From an uncultured Muribaculaceae bacterium (GTDB lineage: Bacteria > Bacteroidota > Bacteroidia > Bacteroidales > Muribaculaceae): 6,338 nucleotides of DNA. This document shows, in pieces, positions 1 to 6,046 of this stretch. The DNA lies in assembly GCA_910586175.1 (NCBI GenBank), contig CAJUIJ010000045.1, forward strand, positions 1-6,338, given 5' to 3'. The position numbers were made by a program, and so were the translations under genes. The notes beneath the pieces are model-generated. The model saw only the letters and a list, made by a program, of their open reading frames with translations. It did no database searches and was not told where the DNA came from. Every line of letters begins with the position of its first letter. Within the stretch, counting starts at the first letter, position 1.

Positions 1-99
1 TATTAGACCTATTAGACCTATTTGGCTTATTAGGCTTATTGGACCTATTTGACCTATTAGGCTTATTAGACCTATTAGGCCTATCAGGCCTATCAGGCT
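1..99. repeat. 9-bp tandem repeat array (minisatellite), open at the left edge
   Basis: Eleven consecutive 9-base units lie in perfect register with no insertion or deletion, beginning at positions 1, 10, 19 and so on to 91. The plus-strand consensus is TATTAGRCY, and the variants are TATTAGACC, TATTAGGCC, TATTAGGCT, TATCAGGCC, TATCAGGCT, TATTGGACC, TATTTGACC and TATTTGGCT. Substitutions fall mostly at unit positions 4, 5, 7 and 9. The array begins 9 bases past the lpd stop codon and continues off the window, so its full length is unknown. Neighbouring units form short odd palindromes such as CCTA-T-TAGG and GGCCT-ATC-AGGCC (78-90), so RNA from either strand could fold into serial small hairpins. 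Two of the three plus frames are open, but there is no start codon and no reason to call it coding. It could act as an operon end or be neutral minisatellite DNA. Confidence 0.9.
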
Positions 100-108
100 T
101 ATTTTAGT

Positions 109-1464
109 TTAGACTGATTGGGCGGCGGTGAGGAGCACTTCTGAGAGGGTGGGGTGGCCGAAGATTGTCTCCACTATCTCCTTGCGGGTGCGGCGTGCCG
201 TTATCATGTCGCAGCATTGCTGAGCGAGCAGGGCTGCCTGTGCTCCCATTATGTGGGCACCTATCAGGGCTTCGGTCTGCGCGTCGAATATCAGTTTGCA
301 AAGACCATCCGGTTCGCCGGCAGCAAGTGCCTTACCGTTGGCCCTGAAGAAACTCTTGCCAATCTTTATATCTATGCCGGCTGCCTTGCATTGCTCTTCG
401 GTCAGGCCTGCCATCGCACACTCCGGGTCGGTAAACAACGCTGATGGAACCACATCGAAGCGAATCGAATCAGACACTCCGTCTATGGCATTGAGGGCAC
501 GTCTTCCCTGATAACTTGCCACATGCGCAAGCATCATGCGGGCGTTAACATCGCCGATAGCATATATGTGCGGCACGTTGGTACGCATGTTATCATCTAC
601 CACGATACCCTTAGGAGAATACTCCACGCCGGCAGCCTCAAGATTGAGTCCGTCCACATTCGGTTTACGCCCAACGGCCATAAGCAAGTCAGTAGATGTA
701 ACGCTCTCCTCTTTGCCCTTCAGCTCATAAGTGGTCAGAATCTGGTAATCCTCAGTCTGCTCCATCCGCTTAACTGCCGCGCCTGTAATTATCTTCACGC
801 CACGCTTGGAGAGAGATTGCTTAAGGCGTTTTGATATGTCGGAGTCGAAAGTAGGAGCTATATTTTTCATGAACTCAATCACGGTGACTTCAGAGCCGAA
901 AGCATTGAATACAGATGCAAACTCCAAGCCAATAACACCACCACCCACTATTACAAGACTGGCAGGCACATAATCGAGGTTTAGCACGCCTGTTGAATCA
1001 AGACACCAAGGCTGGTCAGCACCCGGAATCGGGAGAGCTTTCGACGAACTTCCGGTAGCGATGATGATGTGAGGAGCGGTAAATTCTTCCTCGCCAACTG
1101 TCACCACCGTGTCAGTCTTGAATGTAGCCATGCCTCCCACTACAGTCACTTTGGCTTTTGCAAGCATCGCCGCGATGCCATCGCGAAGCTGATTTACGAC
1201 CTGCGCCTTGCGTTCAACAACCTTATTGAAATCAACCAAATAGTTCACCTCCTTAACACCGAACTCATCAGAATTGCGGCAAAGGTTGACCACTTCAGCG
1301 TCGCGCACCATGCACTTGGTAGGGATGCAACCTTCATTGAGGCAAGTGCCTCCGAGACGGTCACCATTCACGAGGAGCACCTTCTTGCCGTGTTCTGCGG
1401 CAAGAAGTGCAGTCTCGTAACCACCGGGGCCTGCCCCGATGATGATAAGATCAAAAGCGGTCAT
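109..1464 (-). CDS. lpd: Dihydrolipoyl dehydrogenase (glycine cleavage L-protein, E3)
   Basis: This cytoplasmic flavoenzyme reoxidises the dihydrolipoyl arm of GcvH using FAD and a redox disulfide, and passes electrons to NAD+. From the ATG at 1464 the protein has 451 residues, a normal length. In order it shows the FAD-binding GAGPGG (residues 10-15), the active disulfide in GGTCLNEGCIPTK (Cys41 and Cys46), ATGS (136-139), the NAD-binding GGGVIGLE (174-181), the second FAD motif AIGD (302-305) and the C-terminal HPTLSE with the His437/Glu442 catalytic pair. The start is chosen because the ATG overlaps the gcvPB stop as TGATG, a usual translational-coupling layout. An in-frame GTG at 1467 would add one residue. 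The stop is TAA at 109-111. E3 is also shared by 2-oxoacid dehydrogenases, but last place in this operon points to a dedicated L-protein. The adjacent Cys pair in AQQCCDM (about residue 415) is not part of the known active site. Confidence 0.96.
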   Translation of the reverse strand: MTAFDLIIIGAGPGGYETALLAAEHGKKVLLVNGDRLGGTCLNEGCIPTKCMVRDAEVVNLCRNSDEFGVKEVNYLVDFNKVVERKAQVVNQLRDGIAAMLAKAKVTVVGGMATFKTDTVVTVGEEEFTAPHIIIATGSSSKALPIPGADQPWCLDSTGVLNLDYVPASLVIVGGGVIGLEFASVFNAFGSEVTVIEFMKNIAPTFDSDISKRLKQSLSKRGVKIITGAAVKRMEQTEDYQILTTYELKGKEESVTSTDLLMAVGRKPNVDGLNLEAAGVEYSPKGIVVDDNMRTNVPHIYAIGDVNARMMLAHVASYQGRRALNAIDGVSDSIRFDVVPSALFTDPECAMAGLTEEQCKAAGIDIKIGKSFFRANGKALAAGEPDGLCKLIFDAQTEALIGAHIMGAQAALLAQQCCDMITARRTRKEIVETIFGHPTLSEVLLTAAQSV

Positions 1465-2930
1465 CACTGCTGAGATTTGAGAGTCCTGTAACTGAGCACC
1501 GGATTCTTCGCTGCGCCGGTCTCATCGGGATGCGAAATCTTGGTGGTGACAGGGGCAGCCTTGACAGTTTCGGGGTCTTCAGCAGCCTCCTTGGCCACAC
1601 GGCGCATAGCATCGATAAACTCATCGAGCGTTTCCTTGCTCTCCGTCTCCGTGGGTTCTATCATCATAGATTCATGGAAGAGAAGCGGGAAATATATGGT
1701 GGGAGCATGGAAACCGAAATCGAGAAGACGCTTAGCCACATTGAGAGTGGTGACACCGGTAGACTTGTCGGCCAAACCGTCAAACACAAACTCATGCTTG
1801 CACACGCCTTCGATAGGAAGCTTATAGACATCCTTGAGCGACTCCTTGATATAGTTGGCATTAAGCGTGGCCATAGGACCCACATTCTTGATACCCTCCT
1901 TGCCAAGCGAAAGAATGTAGGCATATGCCTTCATCATCACTCCGAAATTACCAAAGAAAGTCGATACATTGCCGAGGCTCTTGTCGTCGGTATCTACATA
2001 GAATGAACCATCTTCAGCCTTGCGCACGCGCGGATTGGGGAGCAGGTCAACGAGATGTTTAGCCACACCCACCGGGCCGGAGCCGGGGCCGCCACCACCA
2101 TGAGGGGTGGAGAAAGTCTTGTGCAGGTTGATGTGCATGATGTCAAAGCCCATGTCGCCGGGGCGCACCTTGCCGAGCATCGGGTTAAGGTTTGCTCCAT
2201 CATAATACAGAAGACCACCTGCATTGTGCACAAGATCTGCAATTTCGAGGATTTCAGTCTCGAACATACCCACAGTGTTGGGGTTGGTCATCATGATACC
2301 TGCCACGGTGTCGTCGAGCAGAGGTTTAAGGTCCTCCACATCGATCGACCCATTGGGCTTGGATTTCACCTCTACCACTTCAAGACCCGAAACCATGGCA
2401 GAAGCAGGGTTAGTGCCGTGAGCGGTGTCAGGCACAATCACCTTGGTGCGCTTCGTGTCGCCACGCGAGATGTGATACTGACGCATCACCATAAGACCGG
2501 TGAGCTCACCATGCGCACCCGCATAAGGGTTCAGTGTGAACTCCTCAAGACCTGCAAGGCTTGCGAGAGCCTTCTGGAGGTTGTAATAGAGTTCGAGAGC
2601 ACCCTGTGCAGTTTCAGCAGGCTGCAACGGATGAAGTGCAGCAAATTCCGGCATGGCAGCGAGTTCCTCGTTAATCTTCGGGTTATACTTCATGGTGCAG
2701 CTACCGAGAGGATAGAAGCCGGTATCGACACCAAAGTTCTTATTGGAAAGATTGGTGTAATGGCGCACCACGTCGAGTTCGCTCACCTCCGGAAGTTCCG
2801 GTTCGTTGCGGCGTAGCAGTTCAGAAGGGATTGCATCGAGACCGTCAATTTCGAAACGGTCAGCAGGAAGTTCATAGCCCTTGCGTCCGGGACGTGAAAG
2901 TTCAAAAATCAGTTTATCGTATTCCTTCAT
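1464..2930 (-). CDS. gcvPB: Glycine dehydrogenase (decarboxylating), subunit 2 (P-protein beta chain)
   Basis: This is the PLP-carrying half of the split P-protein, which decarboxylates glycine and loads the aminomethyl group on lipoyl-GcvH. It has 488 residues, normal for a GcvPB chain. The N-terminal part holds GFYPLGSCTMKYNPK (71-85). The central part has NPYAGAHGELTGL (134-146), PDTAHGTNPASA (167-178) and the strand YYDGANLN (242-249). These precede LHKTFSTPHGGGGPGSGP (269-286), in which Lys271 should form the Schiff base with PLP. The ATG lies 3 bases after the gcvPA stop, and the stop TGA overlaps the lpd ATG, so the three genes are tightly coupled. The C-terminus ends in a charged tail (LSYRTLKSQQ) beyond the conserved fold. 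It must pair with GcvPA for activity, because in this family the active site sits at the subunit interface. No frameshift or missing key residue is seen. Confidence 0.97.
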   Translation of the reverse strand: MKEYDKLIFELSRPGRKGYELPADRFEIDGLDAIPSELLRRNEPELPEVSELDVVRHYTNLSNKNFGVDTGFYPLGSCTMKYNPKINEELAAMPEFAALHPLQPAETAQGALELYYNLQKALASLAGLEEFTLNPYAGAHGELTGLMVMRQYHISRGDTKRTKVIVPDTAHGTNPASAMVSGLEVVEVKSKPNGSIDVEDLKPLLDDTVAGIMMTNPNTVGMFETEILEIADLVHNAGGLLYYDGANLNPMLGKVRPGDMGFDIMHINLHKTFSTPHGGGGPGSGPVGVAKHLVDLLPNPRVRKAEDGSFYVDTDDKSLGNVSTFFGNFGVMMKAYAYILSLGKEGIKNVGPMATLNANYIKESLKDVYKLPIEGVCKHEFVFDGLADKSTGVTTLNVAKRLLDFGFHAPTIYFPLLFHESMMIEPTETESKETLDEFIDAMRRVAKEAAEDPETVKAAPVTTKISHPDETGAAKNPVLSYRTLKSQQ

Positions 2931-2933
2931 CTC

Positions 2934-4256
2934 TTAGTCCTCCAGCATTAAGTTAACGAGGCGGTCAATTTCCTCTTTGGTTCGTTTTTCAGTCACAGCA
3001 AACGCCACGAGCCCATCGCCCAAGTTCACACCACCCATAATGCCATTGTCGGCGAGCTTACGGTTGAGCGCATCGATATCAAGGTCTGTGCGCAGAGTGA
3101 ACTCCTTGAGGAAAGGCTTGTCGAATGCAAGCTGGAACTTGCCACTCTCCACGAGTTTATTGCAGAGATAGTGAGCGCCGTTAGCCGAGAGCGAATTTAC
3201 CTCACAGAGACCCTTCTCGCCCATGAGCGAGACATATATTGTGGCATAGAGGGCCATCAGACTCTGGTTGGAGCAGATATTACTTGTAGCCTTTTCACGA
3301 CGGATGTGCTGTTCGCGGGCTTGGAGGGTAAGCACATAGCAGCGGTTACCTTTAGCATCGGTAGTAGCACCGACCACACGTCCGGGCATCTTGCGGAGCT
3401 GCGCATTGCCACACGACATAAAGCCGAGATAAGGACCACCGAACTGCAGCGGCATGCCGAGCGACTGACCGTCACCGCAAGCGATGTCGGCACCCCACTC
3501 AGCCGGAGAGCGAAGCACAGCAAGGGTGCTCGGGTCACAGTTGAGCGTAAGGAGAGCTTTCACTGCGTGCACATCATCGGCCACACCGGAGAGGTCTTCA
3601 ATAATGCCATACTTGTTAGGTTGGGGCAGAATTACACCCGCCACATCGCCGGCACCAAGCATCTCGCGCATCGCTGCAAGATCTGTCACACCGCAGGCTT
3701 CAGGGATAACGCGGAGTTCTATGCCATGGAACTTCGTGTAAGTCTTCACCACATCGAGCACACGCGGAGCAATGGTGGCTGACACGAGCACAGCATTGCG
3801 CTTGCGCGCTGAAGCCACCATCATGAAGGCAGCCTCGGCTGTGGCGGTTGCACCGTCATACATCGAAGCATTGGTAGCCTCGAGACCGGTAAGCTCGCTG
3901 ATAATAGACTGATACTCGAAAATATACTGTAGGGTGCCCTGTGAAATCTCAGGCTGATAGGGAGTATAGGCAGTATAAAACTCCGAGCGGCCAAGCAGAT
4001 GTGCAATCACCGAAGGTGAATAATGGTCATAGGCACCCTGACCACCAAATACCACTAAATTACGGTTCTTTCGGCCAAGAGCCTTGAACCAGTTGCGCAA
4101 CTCAAGTTCCGACATTCCCTCCGGAATATCATACTCCCCGCGGAATATGACCTCAGAGGGCACATCGCTGTAGAGGTCATCGACGCTATTGACGCCGATG
4201 ACCTCCAACATATCTTTTATGTCTTCCTCAGTATGAGGAATATATCTGTTACTCAT
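2934..4256 (-). CDS. gcvPA: Glycine dehydrogenase (decarboxylating), subunit 1 (P-protein alpha chain)
   Basis: This is the non-PLP-lysine half of the split P-protein and forms the heteromeric enzyme with GcvPB. It has 440 residues from the ATG at 4256, a normal length. Recognisable blocks are the N-terminal RYIPHTEED (4-12), GAYDHYSPSV (74-83), YTAYTPYQPEISQG (94-107), NASMYDGATA soon after, GDGQSLGMPLQFGGPYLGF in the second half, and the very conserved REQHIRREKATSNICSNQ (314-331). An in-frame GTG at 4259 directly precedes the ATG. The ATG is preferred because MSNRYIPHTEED matches the usual family N-terminus. The gene follows gcvH by 61 bases without a Shine-Dalgarno motif. Its TAA stop lies 3 bases before gcvPB. 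The GG-Q-GAYDH spelling differs slightly from the more common GAGAYDH form, and I attach no functional meaning to it. Confidence 0.96.
   Translation of the reverse strand: MSNRYIPHTEEDIKDMLEVIGVNSVDDLYSDVPSEVIFRGEYDIPEGMSELELRNWFKALGRKNRNLVVFGGQGAYDHYSPSVIAHLLGRSEFYTAYTPYQPEISQGTLQYIFEYQSIISELTGLEATNASMYDGATATAEAAFMMVASARKRNAVLVSATIAPRVLDVVKTYTKFHGIELRVIPEACGVTDLAAMREMLGAGDVAGVILPQPNKYGIIEDLSGVADDVHAVKALLTLNCDPSTLAVLRSPAEWGADIACGDGQSLGMPLQFGGPYLGFMSCGNAQLRKMPGRVVGATTDAKGNRCYVLTLQAREQHIRREKATSNICSNQSLMALYATIYVSLMGEKGLCEVNSLSANGAHYLCNKLVESGKFQLAFDKPFLKEFTLRTDLDIDALNRKLADNGIMGGVNLGDGLVAFAVTEKRTKEEIDRLVNLMLED
2939..2943 (-). promoter_or_regulatory. Shine-Dalgarno-like GGAGG before gcvPB
   Basis: On the minus strand GGAGG lies inside the last codons of gcvPA (Leu-Glu-Asp) and ends 8 bases before the gcvPB ATG at 2930, an ideal spacing. 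It is the only start in the operon with a clear purine-rich site. The others have A-rich leaders or a stop-start overlap. In Bacteroidota such motifs often carry little weight, and the match may simply reflect the gcvPA codons, so its role is uncertain. Confidence 0.35.
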
Positions 4257-4317
4257 CACTTAAGAGTGTAGGTGATTATTGTATTGAAATATGACAACCG
4301 TTTAGTCAGATGAATTA

Positions 4318-4701
4318 TCAATCCTCTTTGGTGAGCTGGTCGTAAGCGGCAGCATCGAGGAGAGAGTCGAGTTCTCCGGGGTCAGACATTTTGACCTTGA
4401 TAATCCAATTGTTGTAAGGATCAGCGTTGACCATCTCGGGGGCATCTTCAAGAGCCTCGTTAACCTCAACTATTTCGCCCGACACAGGGGAGATAAGATC
4501 AGAAGCAGCCTTGACTGACTCAACTGCGCCGAAATCTTCACCAGCTTCCACTTCGTCGCCTACCTCGGGGAGGTCAACATATACTACATCGCCGAGCGCG
4601 TGCTGTGCGAAGTCAGAGATACCGATTGTGGCTACATCGCCATCAACTTTTGCCCACTCGTGTGATTCCGCATACTTGCGGTCGTCTTTTACTATTGCCA
4701 T
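4318..4701 (-). CDS. gcvH: Glycine cleavage system H protein (lipoyl carrier)
   Basis: This is the small cytoplasmic shuttle protein of the glycine cleavage system. Its lipoyl-lysine arm visits the P, T and L enzymes in turn. The 127 residues match the family length. The N-terminus reads YAESHEWAKV (10-19), followed by GISDFAQHALGDVVYVDLP (27-45) and the lipoylation motif ESVKAASD (61-68), with Lys64 as the expected attachment site. The conserved NADPYNNWIIKVK comes near the C-terminus, and the acidic tail ends in LTKED. The ATG at 4701 follows a strongly A-rich stretch on the minus strand, which fits Bacteroidota initiation without a Shine-Dalgarno motif. It lies between gcvT (91-base gap holding two hairpins) and gcvPA (61-base gap), the two widest gaps inside the operon. 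Lipoate must come from lipoylation enzymes encoded outside this window. Confidence 0.98.
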   Translation of the reverse strand: MAIVKDDRKYAESHEWAKVDGDVATIGISDFAQHALGDVVYVDLPEVGDEVEAGEDFGAVESVKAASDLISPVSGEIVEVNEALEDAPEMVNADPYNNWIIKVKMSDPGELDSLLDAAAYDQLTKED

Positions 4702-4750
4702 TTTTATTTAGTTTTTTTGAGTTTTTATGTTTTGAGTTTTAAGTCGTATC

Positions 4751-4772
4751 GCTATATCACCATGTGATATGC
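4751..4772 (-). other. Intercistronic hairpin 2 (gcvT-gcvH gap)
   Basis: On the plus strand ATATCAC (4754-4760) and GTGATAT (4764-4770) are perfect 7-base inverted arms around a 3-base loop. Two outer GC/GC pairs (4751-4752 with 4771-4772) close the stem past a one-base bulge. In the operon mRNA it sits 50 bases before the gcvH start and 7 bases after hairpin 1. No U tract follows, so it is not a standard terminator. It could be an RNA processing or stabilising element, or a protein-binding palindrome. Confidence 0.55.
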
Positions 4773-4779
4773 ACCACGC

Positions 4780-4798
4780 AAATAATTCTAAATTATTT
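4780..4798 (-). other. Intercistronic hairpin 1, spanning the gcvT stop codon
   Basis: AAATAATT (4780-4787) and AATTATTT (4791-4798) are perfect 8-base inverted arms around a 3-base loop. The structure covers the gcvT TAA stop (4793-4795). The stem is all A/T and therefore weak alone, but it adjoins hairpin 2. A chance palindrome in AT-rich sequence cannot be excluded. Confidence 0.45.
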
Positions 4799-5887
4799 CT
4801 TGTAGCTCTTGTCGTAGAAGCGTTTTTTGACCACAGTGGCCGGGAATGTCTTCTTGCGCACACGCACCTCCACCTTTGTGCCGAGCTTGTCGTAAGGCTT
4901 GTTGATCATTGCCATAGCCACGCTCTTGCCGGTTGAAATGGAACGATAACCGGTAGTGATTTCACCTACCTGCTCACCATCGACCTCAACGGGATATCCG
5001 TGGCGGGGAATCGCGTTGCCATCAAGTTCGAGACCCACAATGCGGCGTTTCACACCCTCTGCTTTCTGTGCCGCAAGAGCATCCTTGCCCACAAATTCCG
5101 GTTTGTCGAGCTTGACAAACATGCTTAGGCTCGCTTCAAGCGGAGTGATATCTGCGGTAAGTTCATCACCGTAGAGAGGAAGACCCACCTCGAAACGCAG
5201 GGTATCGCGACAACCGAGACCGCAAGGTTGCACATCAGCCTGAATCAGCTTATCCCAAAGGCGACGAGTGAAGTCATGGCTACCGTATACTTCGAAGCCA
5301 TCCTCACCGGTATATCCGGTACGGCTGATTATCACATCCTCATCGTCGATGTGGAAAGTCTTGAAATTATAGAACTTAATTTCATTGAGCGGCAAACCGA
5401 GCAGCTTCATGAGCACCTCCTCTGCCTTGGGACCTTGCACTGCCACCTCGCCATAATAGAGGCTCTCATCGGCAATCTCCACATCGAAGCCCTCAGCATT
5501 CTGTATGATCCAAGCCACATCCTTATCAATGTTAGAAGCATTGATAACGAGGAAAAACTCATTGTCGTTGACCTTGTATACAAGCAGATCGTCTACGGTG
5601 CCACCATTTTCATAGCACATCATGCCGTAGAAAATCTGGCCATCGGGAGCTCCGGTGACATCGTTGACAAAAATATGGTTCACGAATTTCTCAGCATCAG
5701 CGCCCTTCACACGGACTTCGCCCATATGGCTGACGTCGAATACGCCGACCTCCTGACGCACTGCATTATGCTCCTCTACAATACCCTTGTACTGAATCGG
5801 CATGTCATAACCTGCGAATGGTGACATTTGTGCACCGAGCTCAAGATGCTTGTCGTGCAGGCACGTCAACTTGATTTCTTCTTCCAT
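4793..5887 (-). CDS. gcvT: Aminomethyltransferase (glycine cleavage T-protein)
   Basis: This is the folate-dependent T-protein. It takes the aminomethyl group from lipoyl-GcvH, releases ammonia and forms 5,10-methylene-tetrahydrofolate. The 364 residues match the family. The N-terminus has LHDKHLELGAQMSPFAGYDMP (roughly 10-30). Next come FDVSHMGE (50-57) and GGTVDDLLVYK (95-105), in which Asp100 is the likely catalytic Asp. These are followed by VQGPKAEEVL (150-159), SRTGYTGEDGFE (188-199) and GLGCRDTLRFEVGLPLYG (222-239) with the conserved Arg226. The C-terminal barrel domain contains EITTGYRS. The ATG at 5887 is the first start after the promoter and is preceded by an A-rich leader with no Shine-Dalgarno motif. 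It is the first gene of the operon, and its stop lies inside a small hairpin 91 bases before gcvH. All expected motifs look intact. Confidence 0.97.
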   Translation of the reverse strand: MEEEIKLTCLHDKHLELGAQMSPFAGYDMPIQYKGIVEEHNAVRQEVGVFDVSHMGEVRVKGADAEKFVNHIFVNDVTGAPDGQIFYGMMCYENGGTVDDLLVYKVNDNEFFLVINASNIDKDVAWIIQNAEGFDVEIADESLYYGEVAVQGPKAEEVLMKLLGLPLNEIKFYNFKTFHIDDEDVIISRTGYTGEDGFEVYGSHDFTRRLWDKLIQADVQPCGLGCRDTLRFEVGLPLYGDELTADITPLEASLSMFVKLDKPEFVGKDALAAQKAEGVKRRIVGLELDGNAIPRHGYPVEVDGEQVGEITTGYRSISTGKSVAMAMINKPYDKLGTKVEVRVRKKTFPATVVKKRFYDKSYKK

Positions 5888-5959
5888 GTTTTCAATATAT
5901 TAGATTCGTTGTTATTATGTTTCTAAAAAGATTGTAGCTGCAAGAGCGGCTTCCACATA

Positions 5960-5991
5960 CAAAGATAATATTTAGTGCAATGCAATCCAAA
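5960..5991 (-). promoter_or_regulatory. Bacteroidales-type sigma(ABfr) promoter of the gcv operon
   Basis: On the minus strand a -33 TTTG (5988-5991) is followed by a 20-base spacer and a -7 TATCTTTG (5960-5967). This is an exact match to the Bacteroides consensus TTTG / TAnnTTTG with the usual 19-21 base spacing. Transcription should start a few bases downstream, around 5952-5956, leaving a leader of about 65-70 bases before gcvT. The leader has a short weak stem (5936-5951) and an A-rich region before the ATG. It lacks the conserved core of a glycine riboswitch. No other clear promoter is seen inside the operon, so all five genes are probably read from here. Confidence 0.85.
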
Positions 5992-5999
5992 TTTTTGAG

Positions 6000-6025
6000 T
6001 CACAAACCTAAAAAATAATCTGTGA
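6000..6025. repeat. Imperfect inverted repeat upstream of the gcv promoter
   Basis: TCACAAA (6000-6006) and TCTGTGA (6019-6025) form inverted arms with one mismatch (a G-U pair in the minus-strand RNA) around a 12-base AT-rich loop. It starts 9 bases upstream of the -33 box and 22 bases past the Fic stop codon. It could be a weak hairpin at the end of the Fic transcript or an operator for the gcv promoter. The run of T lies in the loop rather than after the stem, so it is not a proper intrinsic terminator. Confidence 0.3.
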
Positions 6026-6046
6026 GCCAATATAACTCTACATATA

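Noticed and set aside
78..90. GGCCT-ATC-AGGCC hairpin as the lpd terminator
   Set aside because: The stem is only 5 pairs and no U tract follows on the minus strand. It is better described as part of the tandem array.
104..301. Short minus-strand open frame in another register at the end of lpd
   Set aside because: It overlaps the conserved C-terminal lpd coding sequence. The Arg/Pro-rich product looks like an out-of-frame translation.
1530..2006. Plus-strand open frame of 158 codons opposite the 3' part of gcvPB
   Set aside because: It is a register shadow of gcvPB with no recognisable protein content.
2055..2816. Long open frame on the plus strand (253 codons) opposite gcvPB
   Set aside because: It lies in exact codon register with gcvPB, so it stays open only because gcvPB rarely uses TTA, CTA and TCA. 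It is His-rich (CAT from sense ATG), resembles no family and has no promoter or leader.
3171..3782. Plus-strand open frame of 203 codons opposite gcvPA
   Set aside because: It has the same codon-register relationship to gcvPA and is a mirror of the sense codon bias.
4257..4317. Regulatory structure in the gcvH-gcvPA gap
   Set aside because: Only 3- to 4-base inverted arms can be found, so there is nothing above chance.
4780..4805. Internal promoter for gcvH (TTATTTG near the gcvT stop)
   Set aside because: The spacing inside the -7 motif is wrong for TAnnTTTG, and no TTTG lies at the right distance upstream.
5228..5824. Plus-strand open frame of 198 codons opposite gcvT
   Set aside because: It is in codon register with gcvT. 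The intact gcvT motifs fully explain the region.
5936..5951. Short stem in the gcvT leader as an attenuator
   Set aside because: Only five pairs around a C-A mismatch, with no competing structure visible. It is too weak to call.
5925..5958. Eleven-codon frame (ATG TGG AAG ... TAG) in the gcvT leader as a possible leader peptide
   Set aside because: Its ATG lies one base past the -7 box, probably upstream of or at the transcription start. It has no run of Gly codons and no clear attenuator after it.
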